A stretch of 64,000 nt of DNA, from contig NZ_JACIET010000001.1 in NCBI RefSeq assembly GCF_014197015.1, positions 1,550,001-1,614,000 on the forward strand, in the 5' to 3' direction. The notes beneath the pieces were generated by a model. That model did not search any database and was not told the DNA's origin. It saw nothing but the letters and a program-made list of their open reading frames with translations. Made by a program: the position numbers and the translations under genes. This DNA is from Niveibacterium umoris (lineage in GTDB: Bacteria; Pseudomonadota; Gammaproteobacteria; Burkholderiales; Rhodocyclaceae). Position 1 is the first letter of the stretch. Each line of letters starts with the position of its first letter. This document shows, piece by piece, positions 49,046 to 58,527 of this stretch.

Positions 49046-50257
49046 TCAGAACTGGATGCCGGACTTCTCGGCCACGGTGTGCATATCCTTGTCGCCACGG
49101 CCCGACAGGTTCACCAGAAGCAATTTGTCCTTGGGCATCGTCGCGGCGAGTTTCATCGCATAGGCGATGGCGTGAGAGGACTCCAGCGCCGGAATGATGC
49201 CTTCCATGCGACACAGCGTGTGGAAGGCTGCGAGCGCCTCATCGTCGGTGACCCCGACGTATTCCGCGCGCCCGGAATCCTTGAGCCATGAATGTTCCGG
49301 CCCGACACCCGGGTAGTCGAGTCCCGCCGAGATCGAATGGGTTTCGATGATTTGACCGTTGGCGTCCTGCAACAGATAAGTCCGGTTGCCATGCAGAACG
49401 CCCGGCTTGCCTGCCGACAATGATGCAGCGTGGCGGCCGGTATCAAGACCGTCGCCCGCGGCCTCAACGCCGATCAATTTGACATCGTCATGCGAGATAT
49501 AGGGATGAAAGATCCCCATTGCATTGGAGCCGCCGCCGACGCACGCAATCACCGCGTCTGGCTGCCGCCCGAAGCCTTCCTGCATCTGCCCAATCGCTTC
49601 TCGGCCAATGATCGACTGGAAGTCGCGCACCATCATCGGATACGGGTGCGGCCCCGCAACCGTGCCAATGATGTAAAAGGTGTCGGCGACATTCGTTACC
49701 CAGTCTCGCATCGCCTCATTCAATGCGTCCTTCAGAGTCTTGGAGCCCGACTCGACCGGCACCACCGTGGCTCCGAGCAACTTCATCCGGTACACGTTCG
49801 CGGCCTGACGTTTGACGTCTTCCGAACCCATGTAAACGACGCACTTCATGCCGTAGCGCGCCGCGACAGTAGCGCTCGCAACGCCGTGCTGACCGGCCCC
49901 CGTCTCCGCAATGACTCGCGGCTTGCCCATTCGCCGCGCCAGCAAGGCCTGACCAATGCAGTTATTGACCTTGTGGGCGCCGGTGTGATTCAGGTCCTCG
50001 CGCTTCAACAGGATCTGCGCGCCGCCACAGTGGTCCGAGAGCCTCCGAGCGTGATAGATCGGACTCGGACGCCCGACATAGTGTTTGAGTTCGTGATCGA
50101 ATTCGGCAAGAAACTGCGGGTCAGTCCGCGCGAATTCATACGCTTCGAGCAACTCGGCCAAAGCGGGGATCAAGGTCTCAGAAACGAAGACCCCACCATA
50201 CGGCCCGAAGTGTCCCCGGGAATCCGGCAGGTTGTATTGCATCTCAGCCATCTGCAT
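49046..50257 (-). CDS. trpB: Tryptophan synthase beta subunit
   Basis: PLP enzyme that condenses indole and serine to tryptophan; 403 aa. The PLP Lys is in [20 protein letters not shown]. Other signatures are [32 protein letters not shown] and [12 protein letters not shown]. The ATG at 50257 is preceded by GGAG at 6-nt spacing and overlaps the trpF end by 14 nt; ATGs at 50251 and 50242 are possible alternatives. Confidence 0.98.
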   Translation of the reverse strand: MQMAEMQYNLPDSRGHFGPYGGVFVSETLIPALAELLEAYEFARTDPQFLAEFDHELKHYVGRPSPIYHARRLSDHCGGAQILLKREDLNHTGAHKVNNCIGQALLARRMGKPRVIAETGAGQHGVASATVAARYGMKCVVYMGSEDVKRQAANVYRMKLLGATVVPVESGSKTLKDALNEAMRDWVTNVADTFYIIGTVAGPHPYPMMVRDFQSIIGREAIGQMQEGFGRQPDAVIACVGGGSNAMGIFHPYISHDDVKLIGVEAAGDGLDTGRHAASLSAGKPGVLHGNRTYLLQDANGQIIETHSISAGLDYPGVGPEHSWLKDSGRAEYVGVTDDEALAAFHTLCRMEGIIPALESSHAIAYAMKLAATMPKDKLLLVNLSGRGDKDMHTVAEKSGIQF

Positions 50258-50867
50258 TGCGCACTCCAGCAACGAATTCAGCGATCTTGCGAGCGTCCTT
50301 GATTCCCTTCGCCGATTCCACGCCGCTGCTCACGTCGACTGCGGCTGGCCGCACCCGGCGGATGGCCTCTTCGACGTTGCCCGCACACAGCCCGCCCGAC
50401 AATACGATCGGACGAGTCAGGTCAGAAGGAATCAAGGACCAGTCGAAGGCCTGGCCGCCACCGCCAAAACCATCGACAAACGCATCCACCAGCAAGCCCT
50501 GGGCGGACGCGAACGAAGCTTCGGAGTGTATCAGATCGACCCCGGGCCTCATCCGGATCGCCTTGAGATAGGGCCGCTCGAACTGCCTGCAGAAGCCCTC
50601 TTCTTCATCGCCATGGAACTGCAGCAGATGGAGGGGCACGTGCGTTAGCGCGGCCCGAACGATGGACGGCTCGGGATTGACAAACAATCCGACGATCGTA
50701 ACGAAGGGGGGGACAAGCTTGCTCAACTGCGCCGCTCGCTCCAGTTCGACGAACCGCGGGCTGGGTCGATAGAAGACAAAGCCCAAGGCGTCCACGCCGG
50801 CCGCAACGGCAGCCTCCACATCCTGCTCCCGGGTCAGTCCGCAGATTTTTATCCTTGTGCGACTCAT
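50244..50867 (-). CDS. trpF: Phosphoribosylanthranilate isomerase
   Basis: TIM-barrel isomerase of tryptophan synthesis, 207 aa. The catalytic Cys is in [20 protein letters not shown], with [21 protein letters not shown] and the phosphate-binding [14 protein letters not shown] and DVSSGVES with the acidic catalytic residue. It overlaps truA upstream by 4 nt and trpB downstream by 14 nt. No trpD, trpC or trpE is in the window. Confidence 0.97.
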   Translation of the reverse strand: MSRTRIKICGLTREQDVEAAVAAGVDALGFVFYRPSPRFVELERAAQLSKLVPPFVTIVGLFVNPEPSIVRAALTHVPLHLLQFHGDEEEGFCRQFERPYLKAIRMRPGVDLIHSEASFASAQGLLVDAFVDGFGGGGQAFDWSLIPSDLTRPIVLSGGLCAGNVEEAIRRVRPAAVDVSSGVESAKGIKDARKIAEFVAGVRNADG

Positions 50868-51661
50868 GTCAGAAGCCCCTCAAACGTCTCGCCCCTAACC
50901 CTGCCATCACCAGGCAAACCCAGTCCGGGCGGATAGTCAATTCCACACAGGTAAAGCCCGCACGGTGAAAACGTTGGTGCGGCCAGAGCCCTGTTACGGG
51001 CTTCGAACAGTTCAGTGATCCAGTTAGGTTCGCGGGCGCCACGACCAATCTGAACAAGCGCACCCACCATGTTCCGCACCATGTGGTGCAAAAAGGCATT
51101 TGCAGAAAACTCGAACACGATGCATCCCCCTGCCCGGATGACACGTGCTTGCGTCAGTGTTCTCACCGGTGTTGCGGCTTGGCATTCGGCAGCGCGAAAA
51201 CTAGAAAAGTCATGCTCCCCCACCAATAAGGCGGCCGCTGACTGCATAGCGTCAAGGTCCAAAGGCCAATGGGTCCAGCCGATACGTCCAGACGCAGCGG
51301 CTGGGCGCACGTCGCGACTCAGCAACACATAACGATAATGGCGGGCTGTGGCCGAAAAACGTGCATGGAAGTCTTCCGCAACCTCGCGCGCCCATCGCAC
51401 CACGACTTGATCTGGCAAATGCGCGTTCACCCCGCGTACCCATGCCGTGATCGGTCGCTTGACGCCGCTATCGAAATGGACCACTTGCGACGATGCGTGC
51501 ACGCCAGTATCTGTTCGTCCAGCGCACTGAACCCTTACCGGCGCCTGCTCAATCATCGACAACGCGCGTTCCACAACATCCTGGATCGCCCCACCGTTGG
51601 GCTGCGTCTGCCATCCGCAGAACGCGCTGCCATCGTACTCAAGCCCCAAAGCGATCCTCAT
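50864..51661 (-). CDS. truA: tRNA pseudouridine(38-40) synthase TruA
   Basis: Modifies U38-U40 in the anticodon arm of tRNAs; 265 aa. The catalytic Asp is in VQCAGRTDTGVHASSQVVHF; RIALGLEYDGSAFCGWQTQP, HYRYVLLSR and FLHHMVRNMVGALVQIGRG complete the family pattern. The ATG at 51661 is where homology begins and overlaps the preceding stop by 4 nt; a 49-residue upstream extension is spurious. Confidence 0.97.
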   Translation of the reverse strand: MRIALGLEYDGSAFCGWQTQPNGGAIQDVVERALSMIEQAPVRVQCAGRTDTGVHASSQVVHFDSGVKRPITAWVRGVNAHLPDQVVVRWAREVAEDFHARFSATARHYRYVLLSRDVRPAAASGRIGWTHWPLDLDAMQSAAALLVGEHDFSSFRAAECQAATPVRTLTQARVIRAGGCIVFEFSANAFLHHMVRNMVGALVQIGRGAREPNWITELFEARNRALAAPTFSPCGLYLCGIDYPPGLGLPGDGRVRGETFEGLLT

Positions 51662-52278
51662 TGGAGCCAACGCACAAGAAGGACCACTGCGCAGGCCAAG
51701 GCCGGCAGAATCATCGCATCCCCAAATGACCAGTTCGGCACGACAACTGAACGTAAATCGACCAGTTCCGATGGGCTTGCACCTGTGGGATCCAACCAAT
51801 CGCGCCAATCCGTTTTTTTCGCACCGGCAGTCGCCAGTTCAAGCGTCATCACAAGCCTCACTACCGCACGTTCGGGCTTGAAACCAAGACGGCGAAAGGG
51901 CAGCAGGCAAGCAAGGAGCCCCGCTGCAACCCCGACGCGGTCCAGCCTTTCAAGCATCACAGCCACGAGCGCGAGCATCCCCAATAGCCGGCCAGCGTGC
52001 AAGACGGCGAGCCTGAGCCCCTCTTCTGTAGGGGAAATTTCGGGAAAGTATGGGGAAATGCGGGTGCCTGGAGTCCCAAACGTGTAGAGCAACGCAATAG
52101 CCAGAAACAGAAAACGGCTGCGGCGCATCAGCAACCGCAACCGTTTTCCAGCGAGTTCGATCCCGCAGAACAACAAGATGATACTGAGTAATGCCGCTGC
52201 AGATGGCCCCAAGCCCTGCAGTGCAAACATGCCAATCACTGAAGCAACGACCCCCCCACCCGCGCTCAGCCTCACCAA
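51658..52278 (-). CDS. Predicted inner-membrane protein, possibly CbiQ/EcfT-like
   Basis: A 206-aa protein with four or five hydrophobic segments (about 8-25, 27-45, 58-72, 90-110, 190-204). SAAALLSIILLFCGIELAGK, RFLFLAIALLYTFGTPG and LGMLALVAVMLERLDRVGVA recall T components of ECF transporters, but the diagnostic C-terminal Ala-Arg-Gly motifs are not clear. No ATPase or S component is nearby. It lies between fimV and truA and overlaps truA by 4 nt. The transport role is a weak guess; membrane location is firm. Confidence 0.6.
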   Translation of the reverse strand: MVRLSAGGGVVASVIGMFALQGLGPSAAALLSIILLFCGIELAGKRLRLLMRRSRFLFLAIALLYTFGTPGTRISPYFPEISPTEEGLRLAVLHAGRLLGMLALVAVMLERLDRVGVAAGLLACLLPFRRLGFKPERAVVRLVMTLELATAGAKKTDWRDWLDPTGASPSELVDLRSVVVPNWSFGDAMILPALACAVVLLVRWLQ

Positions 52279-52292
52279 GCCACGGTGCCTTC

Positions 52293-55199
52293 TCAGGAAA
52301 GACGGGCTAGCATTGCCTGAGCTTCGTCCTTCTGTGCACTGGAGCCTTCGCTCAGAACCTCTTCCAGCAATTCTTTGGCACCCTCGTAGTCGCGCATTTC
52401 CTCGTACGCACGCGCCAACTCAAGCTTGGTATTGACCTCGTCACCCATCTCGAAATCATCTTCAAGCACCTGAGGTTCAGGATGGGTATCCACCTCCGAC
52501 TGCCTCGGCGCTTCCGACACCGATTGTTGCGGCAGTTCAAGGTCAATGCCGGAGAGATCCAACGGCGCCGGTTCGGCTGCCGGACTCAAGGTCTGAGGAG
52601 AGCGATCCACGTCAAAATCAAAGTCAAGGAGCCCGCCCTCAAAATTGGTCTTCTCAAGATCTACCAAGGCTTCCTGTTGCGAATCCAAGGTAGAGGCAAC
52701 GGCAACGTCGTCTTGTGAAGCCGGTGAGGCACCAAAGCCATCGAGATCGAGCGTGATCGGCTGATCGGACGCGCCGCCACCCAGATTGGTAGTCGTCAAC
52801 TTGACTTCGGCTGCGGTGATCTCATCAGGCCCCAGATCCGGGAGCGATCCAACCTCAGGCTCCACGGCAACCTCGACCGGGGCGCTCTGCACCATATCCA
52901 GATCCAGGTTGAAGTCCAGACCCAGATCGTCGGAACTTGCGACAGCCGGCTCCGCTGCTGGGGTTTGAGCATCACCCTCCAAGGACCGAGTGATTTGGCC
53001 GATCTCCCCTGGCATGGTCCAGGTCGTCTGCATCTGCGAGGGCGATGCGGCAGCAAAAGCTGGCGTAGTCGGGGCCTGGGCCGGCGTGAATTCGAGTGCG
53101 TCCGGCAGGTCGGCAGGCGTTTCAACTTCCATCGGCTCAAAGCCGCTCTGATCCTGCTCCACTTCCGGTGCGACCGCGTTACCCGCCTCGACGAACGAGA
53201 GTTCATCAAGCATCGCCGGTTCCGACGCGACAGGCGCGGATTTGGCCGATGTCCGGTAGAGCGGATTATCAGGATCAAGCTTCGCACCAAGATCGGCAGC
53301 GCGCGCCCAATCGTTACCAATCCCCGCCGTCTGGGTATAGAGGTCGGTAGCGATGTTCTCAAACTGTTTGAGACTCTTGCGCTGAGCGTAGATCTCGAGA
53401 AGCTTGACGTGAATCGCAGTGCGGCCCGGATCCGACTTCAATGCGTCAAGGAGAATCTCCTCGGCTTGGGCGTCACGCCCATAGGCCATATAGACATCGG
53501 CCTCGGCAACCGGATCGACCCCTTCATCGGCGTCGATCGAAGTTAGACCGGACTGACTGAAATCCGTCGGTAGCACGCTGCTGCCGGTATCAACTGTCTG
53601 ACCGCCCGCCGGACCGATCACCGATTCGATCCCTGTCTGCGTCGCGTTCAGCGCAGTGGTATCCGGACCGTTACTGCGCTTGGGTTTACGTGAACGCCAT
53701 GCGAGGAAACCGCCCAAACCCAGCACCGCCGCGAGCCCACCGAGCAGCGCCGGATTATCCAGCAGCGACGCGAACACGCCGGGCTCTTCAACCTCGACAG
53801 GCGCAGGCGGCGGTGGAACCGGCTTTTTCGGAGCAGAGGCTTCAACAACGGGCGGCTTGACTTGTGCAGGAGGCGCACTCGCATCAACAACTGGGGCCGG
53901 GGCCTGTGCTTCAACCTTAACCGGTGCAGATTCCTCGGCCTTCGGCTTTTCGGCAACGGGTTCCGGCTTCGCTACCGGTTCCTTTTCAGGCGTTGCCGCC
54001 TTTGCCTTCGCCTCGGCTTGCTTCGCCGCGTCCGCCTTGGCAGCAGCCGCCTGTTTCTGTAGATCTGCAAGATTCTGGTTCTTCAGATCGACCAGCTTTT
54101 GCAGATCCTTGACGTTCTTCTCAAGCGCAGCAACCCGCTCAGAGGCCTCCTTGAGAGCCCGCTCCCGAGCCACAAGATCCTCTTCCAGTGCCTGAATACG
54201 CCCAGCCGACTTGGCGTCCGCCTTTTCGGGCTCCTTGGCAACCTGGCTCTTGGAAATCTTCAGCTGATCCTTCGCTGCCTGCGGCTTCGCAGCATCCTCA
54301 ACCTTGGGAGTAATCTTCCCGGAAGACGACTGCTTGGGCGCCGTATCTTTGGCCGGCGCTTCGGCAACTGCCGCCGCAGCCTTCTGTCGATAGGCGCCAA
54401 AATTGGCCGAAGGGGCGGAGAGAATCTTCTTCGATTCAGTCGATGAAATCGCACGAGCGTCGCCAGCGTCCGGCACCTTCAGCACTTGGCCTGCACGCAA
54501 GCGATTGATGTCTCCGCCGGCGAATGCTGTTTCGTTAGCCGCATACAAGGCGGCAAGCATTTGCTCGAGACTGACGTCGGAAGCCTTGGTCCTGTTCGCG
54601 ATCGCGGTCAGTGAATCACCTTGCTTGACCGTGTACTCGGACCCGGGAATGTCGCGCTTCGGAGCAGGTTTTGTTTCCTGCGCCTGGGACTTGGGCCGCT
54701 CGACCGATTCGGACTTCTCCTTGTGCTTTGATGCGGCAGCTTTCGGTTCAAGGGGCCGAGCGACCGGGGCTGCAGGTTCGGGCGCGACAGTCTTCGCCGT
54801 TTCGTCAATCGGATCGAGGAGGAAGGTGTATTCGCGCAGAAGACGACCACCGGTCCAATTCAATTCGAGCAACAGGTCAACAAACGGCTCATTGAAGGCG
54901 CGGTCACTGGAAACCTTGACGACCGCACCGGCCCCGCGCCGCTCAACCGAGAGTCGCAGCGAGGTCAGCTGTGGCGCGTATTCGATATTTGCACGGCGGA
55001 AAGCATCCGGAGACGCCAATCGCGCGTTGAGCGACTCAAGCTCCTCCGCACTGCCGGTAACCTCCACTTCGGCACGAAGCGGTTGCCCCAGACCGCTGAA
55101 CACGTTCAGGCGACCGAGACCAGCGGCGGATGCGCCGAATGGCAACGCCGCGATTGCGGCCGCGAGGATGGAGGCACGGAGAGTCGTCTTCATGGGCAT
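52293..55199 (-). CDS. fimV: FimV/HubP-type polar hub protein
   Basis: Inner-membrane protein of 968 aa that binds peptidoglycan and organises the cell pole and type IV pilus assembly in related bacteria. Signal peptide to about 26 (ASA-AG); the conserved N-domain GLGRLNVFSGLGQPLRAEVE; a LysM domain at about 189-250 (YTVKQGDSLTAIANRTKASD, LKVP); a coiled-coil region (about 340-400); a Pro/Ala-rich stretch; one membrane segment (ALLGGLAAVLGLGGFLAW, about 485-505); a long acidic cytoplasmic part with TPR-like helices (DVYMAYGRDAQAEEILLDAL) and the FimV C-terminal motif (KLELARAYEEMRDYEGAKEL). The ATG at 55193 is an alternative start. Located between asd and truA, its usual betaproteobacterial place. 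Confidence 0.95.
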   Translation of the reverse strand: MPMKTTLRASILAAAIAALPFGASAAGLGRLNVFSGLGQPLRAEVEVTGSAEELESLNARLASPDAFRRANIEYAPQLTSLRLSVERRGAGAVVKVSSDRAFNEPFVDLLLELNWTGGRLLREYTFLLDPIDETAKTVAPEPAAPVARPLEPKAAASKHKEKSESVERPKSQAQETKPAPKRDIPGSEYTVKQGDSLTAIANRTKASDVSLEQMLAALYAANETAFAGGDINRLRAGQVLKVPDAGDARAISSTESKKILSAPSANFGAYRQKAAAAVAEAPAKDTAPKQSSSGKITPKVEDAAKPQAAKDQLKISKSQVAKEPEKADAKSAGRIQALEEDLVARERALKEASERVAALEKNVKDLQKLVDLKNQNLADLQKQAAAAKADAAKQAEAKAKAATPEKEPVAKPEPVAEKPKAEESAPVKVEAQAPAPVVDASAPPAQVKPPVVEASAPKKPVPPPPAPVEVEEPGVFASLLDNPALLGGLAAVLGLGGFLAWRSRKPKRSNGPDTTALNATQTGIESVIGPAGGQTVDTGSSVLPTDFSQSGLTSIDADEGVDPVAEADVYMAYGRDAQAEEILLDALKSDPGRTAIHVKLLEIYAQRKSLKQFENIATDLYTQTAGIGNDWARAADLGAKLDPDNPLYRTSAKSAPVASEPAMLDELSFVEAGNAVAPEVEQDQSGFEPMEVETPADLPDALEFTPAQAPTTPAFAAASPSQMQTTWTMPGEIGQITRSLEGDAQTPAAEPAVASSDDLGLDFNLDLDMVQSAPVEVAVEPEVGSLPDLGPDEITAAEVKLTTTNLGGGASDQPITLDLDGFGASPASQDDVAVASTLDSQQEALVDLEKTNFEGGLLDFDFDVDRSPQTLSPAAEPAPLDLSGIDLELPQQSVSEAPRQSEVDTHPEPQVLEDDFEMGDEVNTKLELARAYEEMRDYEGAKELLEEVLSEGSSAQKDEAQAMLARLS

Positions 55200-55323
55200 G
55201 CCGACATGGGCGCGTTTATTGTGGTTTTATCAAAATAACATCATAGGTTTAGCCTCGCAAGCTAAACCTAACTCTGAGTATTTGATGCCGTTGGCAAATT
55301 CGCCGGGCGGCGAGCCATAGGAT

Positions 55324-55349
55324 AAGGGCGTTGCGAAGGCAACGCCCTT
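55324..55349 (-). terminator. Hairpin terminator after asd
   Basis: AAGGGCGTTGC (55324-55334) and GCAACGCCCTT (55339-55349) form a perfect 11-bp stem with a 4-nt loop, 13 bp after the asd stop. Leftward the tail is TATCC, not a clean T run, so some read-through into fimV is possible. Confidence 0.7.
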
Positions 55350-55361
55350 CATGACAAGGAC

Positions 55362-56465
55362 TTAGAGTCCGAGCAAGATGCGGAGCATGCGGCGCAGCGG
55401 TTCCGCCGCACCCCAGAGAAGTTGATCGCCGATCACGAAGGCGGAAACATATTCCGGCCCCATATTCAACTTGCGAACACGACCTACACCAACCTCCAAT
55501 CCACCGGTAATCGATGCGGGCGTGAGTTCCTTGACCGATACTTCACGGTCATTCGGCACCCACTTCACCCACTGGTTGCCCGATTTGATGATCGATTCGA
55601 TCTCGGCGAGTGGCAAATCCTTCTTCAGCTTGAGCGTCAGCGCCAGACTGTGGCAACGCATCGCGCCGATACGGACGCACAGGCCGTCGACCGGAATCGT
55701 GCTCGCGGTACCGAGGATCTTGTTGACCTCAGCTTGCCCCTTCCATTCTTCCTTTGACTGGCCATTATCGACCTGCTTGTCGATCCACGGAATCAGTCCG
55801 CCAGCGAGAGGCGCTCCAAAGAATTCCGTCGGCACGTCTTCGCGAATTGCCTTGGCAACCTTGCGATCGATTTCCAGGATTGCGGACGACGGCGTCGCGA
55901 GCTCATCAGCCACTGCGCCATGCACGACGCCCATGCCCTTGAGCAGCTCTCGCATGTGATTTGCGCCGCCACCACTCGCAGCCTGATAGGTCATCGAAGA
56001 GACCCATTCCACCAAGCCATCACGGAACAAGCCACCGACGCCCATCAGCAGGATGGAATTGGTGCAATTACCGCCGATGTAATTCTTGACACCCTTGGCG
56101 AGCGCGGCGTCGATGACGTTGCGGTTGACCGGATCGAGAATGATGACCGCGTCGTCGTCCATGCGCATCGTCGACGCGGCATCAATCCAGTAGCCATCCC
56201 AGCCGGCGGCACGCAGCTTGGGGTACACGTCGGTCGTGTAGTCACCGCCCTGGCAGGTGATGATGACATCCATGCCCTTGAGCTCATCAACACTCGAAGC
56301 ATCCTTGAGTGGCGGCAACTCGCGACCGACATCCGGCCCCTTGCCACCGACGTTTGAAGTCGTGAAGAAGACCGGCTCAATCAGCTCGAAGTCCTTTTCC
56401 TCACGCATACGCTGCATCAGCACGGAACCGACCATGCCGCGCCAACCGACAAATCCGACTCGCAT
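55362..56465 (-). CDS. asd: Aspartate-semialdehyde dehydrogenase
   Basis: Reduces aspartyl phosphate to aspartate semialdehyde, the branch point to lysine/diaminopimelate, methionine, threonine and isoleucine; 367 aa. NADP-binding [18 protein letters not shown], catalytic Cys in [30 protein letters not shown] and [18 protein letters not shown] with the catalytic His are visible. The ATG at 56465 has AGAGGAA upstream; the longer frame lacks homology. The 206-bp gap from leuB contains a Thr/Ile-rich small ORF and three hairpins. Confidence 0.98.
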   Translation of the reverse strand: MRVGFVGWRGMVGSVLMQRMREEKDFELIEPVFFTTSNVGGKGPDVGRELPPLKDASSVDELKGMDVIITCQGGDYTTDVYPKLRAAGWDGYWIDAASTMRMDDDAVIILDPVNRNVIDAALAKGVKNYIGGNCTNSILLMGVGGLFRDGLVEWVSSMTYQAASGGGANHMRELLKGMGVVHGAVADELATPSSAILEIDRKVAKAIREDVPTEFFGAPLAGGLIPWIDKQVDNGQSKEEWKGQAEVNKILGTASTIPVDGLCVRIGAMRCHSLALTLKLKKDLPLAEIESIIKSGNQWVKWVPNDREVSVKELTPASITGGLEVGVGRVRKLNMGPEYVSAFVIGDQLLWGAAEPLRRMLRILLGL

Positions 56466-56482
56466 TTGAATTTCCTCTTTTT

Positions 56483-56524
56483 GCCCCCTGCCCGCTTCCC
56501 TTGCCTCGACCGCGGGCAGGGAGC
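56483..56524 (-). promoter_or_regulatory. 13-bp hairpin immediately upstream of the asd ribosome site
   Basis: GCCCCCTGCCCGC (56483-56495) and GCGGGCAGGGAGC (56512-56524) pair over 13 positions with one G-U. The stem ends about 5 nt before the asd Shine-Dalgarno (AGAGGAA). The following bases are AAAAAG, not T, so it is not an intrinsic terminator; control of translation is more plausible. Confidence 0.5.
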
Positions 56525-56547
56525 ATGTGCGCGGAGGAGACAATGGA

Positions 56548-56661
56548 TCAGGCCGGGATGGTTTTAATCCCGGTGGTCGTAATGATGGTGATGATGGTCG
56601 CGCGCAGCCCTGCCGTTTTCGGCAAGGGCTTGCGGAGCACGATGGCGCGCGAACAGTTCAT
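56548..56661 (-). CDS. Candidate Thr/Ile-rich leader peptide upstream of asd
   Basis: A 37-codon frame (ATG at 56661; GTG at 56640 would give 30 codons) that begins 11 bp after the leuB stop and ends at TGA 56548-56550, 82 nt before asd. Nine consecutive codons (56572-56598) encode TIITIITTT, then GIKTIPA. The E. coli thrL leader has a very similar Thr/Ile run ending in a Gly-containing tail. A hairpin AGCCCTGCCG-TTTT-CGGCAAGGGCT (56606-56630) precedes the run. A second (CCGGGAT with ATCCCGG, 56553-56573) covers the end of the ORF, and a third lies before asd. Asd supplies the Thr/Ile pathway, so attenuation by charged tRNA-Thr/Ile is a sensible hypothesis. Against it: weak Shine-Dalgarno and no U-tract terminator. 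Confidence 0.4.
   Translation of the reverse strand: MNCSRAIVLRKPLPKTAGLRATIITIITTTGIKTIPA
56606..56630 (-). terminator. Hairpin after leuB (terminator-like or attenuator stem 1)
   Basis: AGCCCTGCCG (56606-56615) pairs with CGGCAAGGGCT (56620-56630) with one bulged base and a 4-nt loop. It lies 41 bp after the leuB stop and inside the candidate leader ORF. No T tract follows leftward. Confidence 0.45.
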
Positions 56662-56671
56662 CGGTTTTCGC

Positions 56672-57733
56672 TCAGAGTGCGGCCAGCACGGCGTCACCCA
56701 TCTCACGGGTGCCAACGCGGCGCGTGCCCTCTTCCCAGATGTCTCCGGTACGGTAGCCTTGGGCGAGGACTTTCTTGACTGCAGTTTCGACGCGTTGCGC
56801 TGCGGCTTCATTGTTGAAGCTGTAACGCAGCATCATCGCTGCCGACAGGATGGTCGCCAGCGGATTGGCCACGCCCTTGCCCGCGATGTCGGGTGCCGAG
56901 CCGTGACTGGGCTCGTAAAGGCCCTTGTTGTTCGCATCCAACGAAGCAGACGGCAGCATGCCGATCGAGCCGGTGAGCATCGACGCTTCGTCCGACAGGA
57001 TGTCGCCGAACATGTTGCCGGTGACCATCACGTCGAACTGCTTGGGCGCTTTCACCAACTGCATCGCAGCGTTATCGACCAGCATGTGCGAGAGTTCGAC
57101 GTCCGGGTAATTCGCGGACAGTTCGATCATCACGTCGCGCCACAGTTGCGTCGTCTCGAGCACGTTCATCTTGTCGACGGAGCACACGCGCTTGTTGCGT
57201 TTGCGCGCCGCCTCGAAGGCGACCTTGCCGATACGGCGAATCTCAGCCTCGGAATAGATCATTGTGTTCCAGCCAACGCGCTGACCGTCGCGCACCTCGA
57301 TCCCACGTGGCTCACCAAAGTAGATGTCGCCGGTGAGCTCGCGCACGATCAGGATATCGAGACCGGACACCACCTCCGGCTTCAGCGTTGAAGCGTTTGC
57401 GAGCTCCGGATAGAGGATCGCCGGGCGGAGATTGGCAAAAAGCTGAAGATCCTTGCGGATGCCCAGCAAGCCGCGTTCCGGGCGTTGCGGGCGAGGCAAT
57501 GCATCCCACTGGGGCCCGCCAACGGCGCCCAGCAGCACCGCATCAGCCTCGCGCGCGAGCTTCTGGGTCGCCTCCGGATACGGCACGCCGGCCGCATCCA
57601 CCGCGCAACCGCCAAGCAGAGCGGGCTCCATTTCGATCTTGAGACCATCGCTGCGCAGCGCTTCAAGCACACGCACCGCTTCGGCAACGATTTCCGGGCC
57701 GATGCCGTCACCGGCCAGAACACAGACTTTCAT
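56672..57733 (-). CDS. leuB: 3-isopropylmalate dehydrogenase
   Basis: Oxidative decarboxylation step of leucine synthesis, 353 aa. [63 protein letters not shown] and the NAD-site [20 protein letters not shown] identify the family; the metal-binding Asp cluster is in [20 protein letters not shown]. It follows leuD by 8 bp. Confidence 0.98.
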   Translation of the reverse strand: MKVCVLAGDGIGPEIVAEAVRVLEALRSDGLKIEMEPALLGGCAVDAAGVPYPEATQKLAREADAVLLGAVGGPQWDALPRPQRPERGLLGIRKDLQLFANLRPAILYPELANASTLKPEVVSGLDILIVRELTGDIYFGEPRGIEVRDGQRVGWNTMIYSEAEIRRIGKVAFEAARKRNKRVCSVDKMNVLETTQLWRDVMIELSANYPDVELSHMLVDNAAMQLVKAPKQFDVMVTGNMFGDILSDEASMLTGSIGMLPSASLDANNKGLYEPSHGSAPDIAGKGVANPLATILSAAMMLRYSFNNEAAAQRVETAVKKVLAQGYRTGDIWEEGTRRVGTREMGDAVLAAL

Positions 57734-57741
57734 TGAATCTC

Positions 57742-58380
57742 TCAGGTAAAGAGCCAGGGCTGTTCCGCCTGACGGCGCGCCTCGAACTCACGGATCTTGT
57801 CGGCGTGACGCAAGGTCAGGCCGATATCGTCAAAACCGTTCAGCAGACAATATTTGCGGAACGGATCCACGTCGAACGGAATCACCTTGCCATCAGGCCG
57901 AGTGACCGTTTGCGCATCAAGATCGATCCGAAGCTTGTAACCCGGAGTCACGTTGACCTGATCGAACAGGGCGTCAACTTCCGCTGCCAGCAGCTTGATC
58001 GGCAGCAGGCCGTTCTTGAAGCAGTTATTGAAAAAGATGTCGGCGAAACTCGTGCCGATCAGCGCGCGAAAACCGTAGTCTTCGATCGCCCAAGGCGCAT
58101 GCTCGCGCGACGAACCGCAGCCGAAGTTGTCACGCGTCAGCAGGATGCGGGCACCTTGGAAACGCTGCTGATTCAGCACGAAATTCGGATTCAGCGGGCG
58201 CTTGGCGTTATCCATGCCGGGCTCGCCATGGTCCATATAGCGCCATTCGTCGAACAGGTTCGGACCAAAGCCTGAACGCTTAATCGACTTCAGAAACTGC
58301 TTGGGGATGATCGCGTCGGTATCGACATTGGCGCGATCCATCGGCGCCACGAGACCATCAAGGACGGAGAACTTTTCCAT
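57742..58380 (-). CDS. leuD: 3-isopropylmalate dehydratase small subunit
   Basis: Swivel subunit that acts with LeuC to isomerise isopropylmalate; 212 aa. [40 protein letters not shown] and [20 protein letters not shown] are the canonical blocks. The start codon shares a base with the stop of the upstream entericidin-like gene (TAATG), indicating coupling. Confidence 0.98.
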   Translation of the reverse strand: MEKFSVLDGLVAPMDRANVDTDAIIPKQFLKSIKRSGFGPNLFDEWRYMDHGEPGMDNAKRPLNPNFVLNQQRFQGARILLTRDNFGCGSSREHAPWAIEDYGFRALIGTSFADIFFNNCFKNGLLPIKLLAAEVDALFDQVNVTPGYKLRIDLDAQTVTRPDGKVIPFDVDPFRKYCLLNGFDDIGLTLRHADKIREFEARRQAEQPWLFT

Positions 58381-58508
58381 TACTTGCTCGAACCCTTCTG
58401 AATGGCTTCGCCGGCCTTCTCGATATCTTTGCCAAAGCCATGCACGGTATTGCAGGCGGAGAGCGACGTTGCGAGCAACGCGAGAACGAAAATACTCAGA
58501 ATTTTCAT
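58380..58508 (-). CDS. Entericidin EcnA/EcnB-like small lipoprotein
   Basis: A 42-aa peptide: a signal segment ([18 protein letters not shown]) with lipobox LSAC, then the short mature part [20 protein letters not shown]. This is the entericidin pattern (CNTxxGxGxDIxxAGxAI). E. coli entericidins are a toxin/antidote lipoprotein pair, but chromosomal homologues are widespread and their role is unsettled. AAGGAG at 7-nt spacing supports the ATG at 58508. It lies between leuC (19 bp upstream) and leuD (1-nt overlap), so it is made with leucine enzymes. No second entericidin is adjacent. Confidence 0.88.
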   Translation of the reverse strand: MKILSIFVLALLATSLSACNTVHGFGKDIEKAGEAIQKGSSK

Positions 58509-58527
58509 ACCCATTCTCCTTGCCGAA

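Noticed and set aside
56543-57391. Rightward ORF starting with a Val/Met-rich run (VVVMMVMMV) behind an excellent GGAGGAG site
   Set aside because: It resembles an ilv-type leader on the plus strand, but there is no rightward gene to control and the rest is antisense to leuB. The run is simply the complement of the Thr/Ile codons. I note it because it weakens the leader claim slightly.
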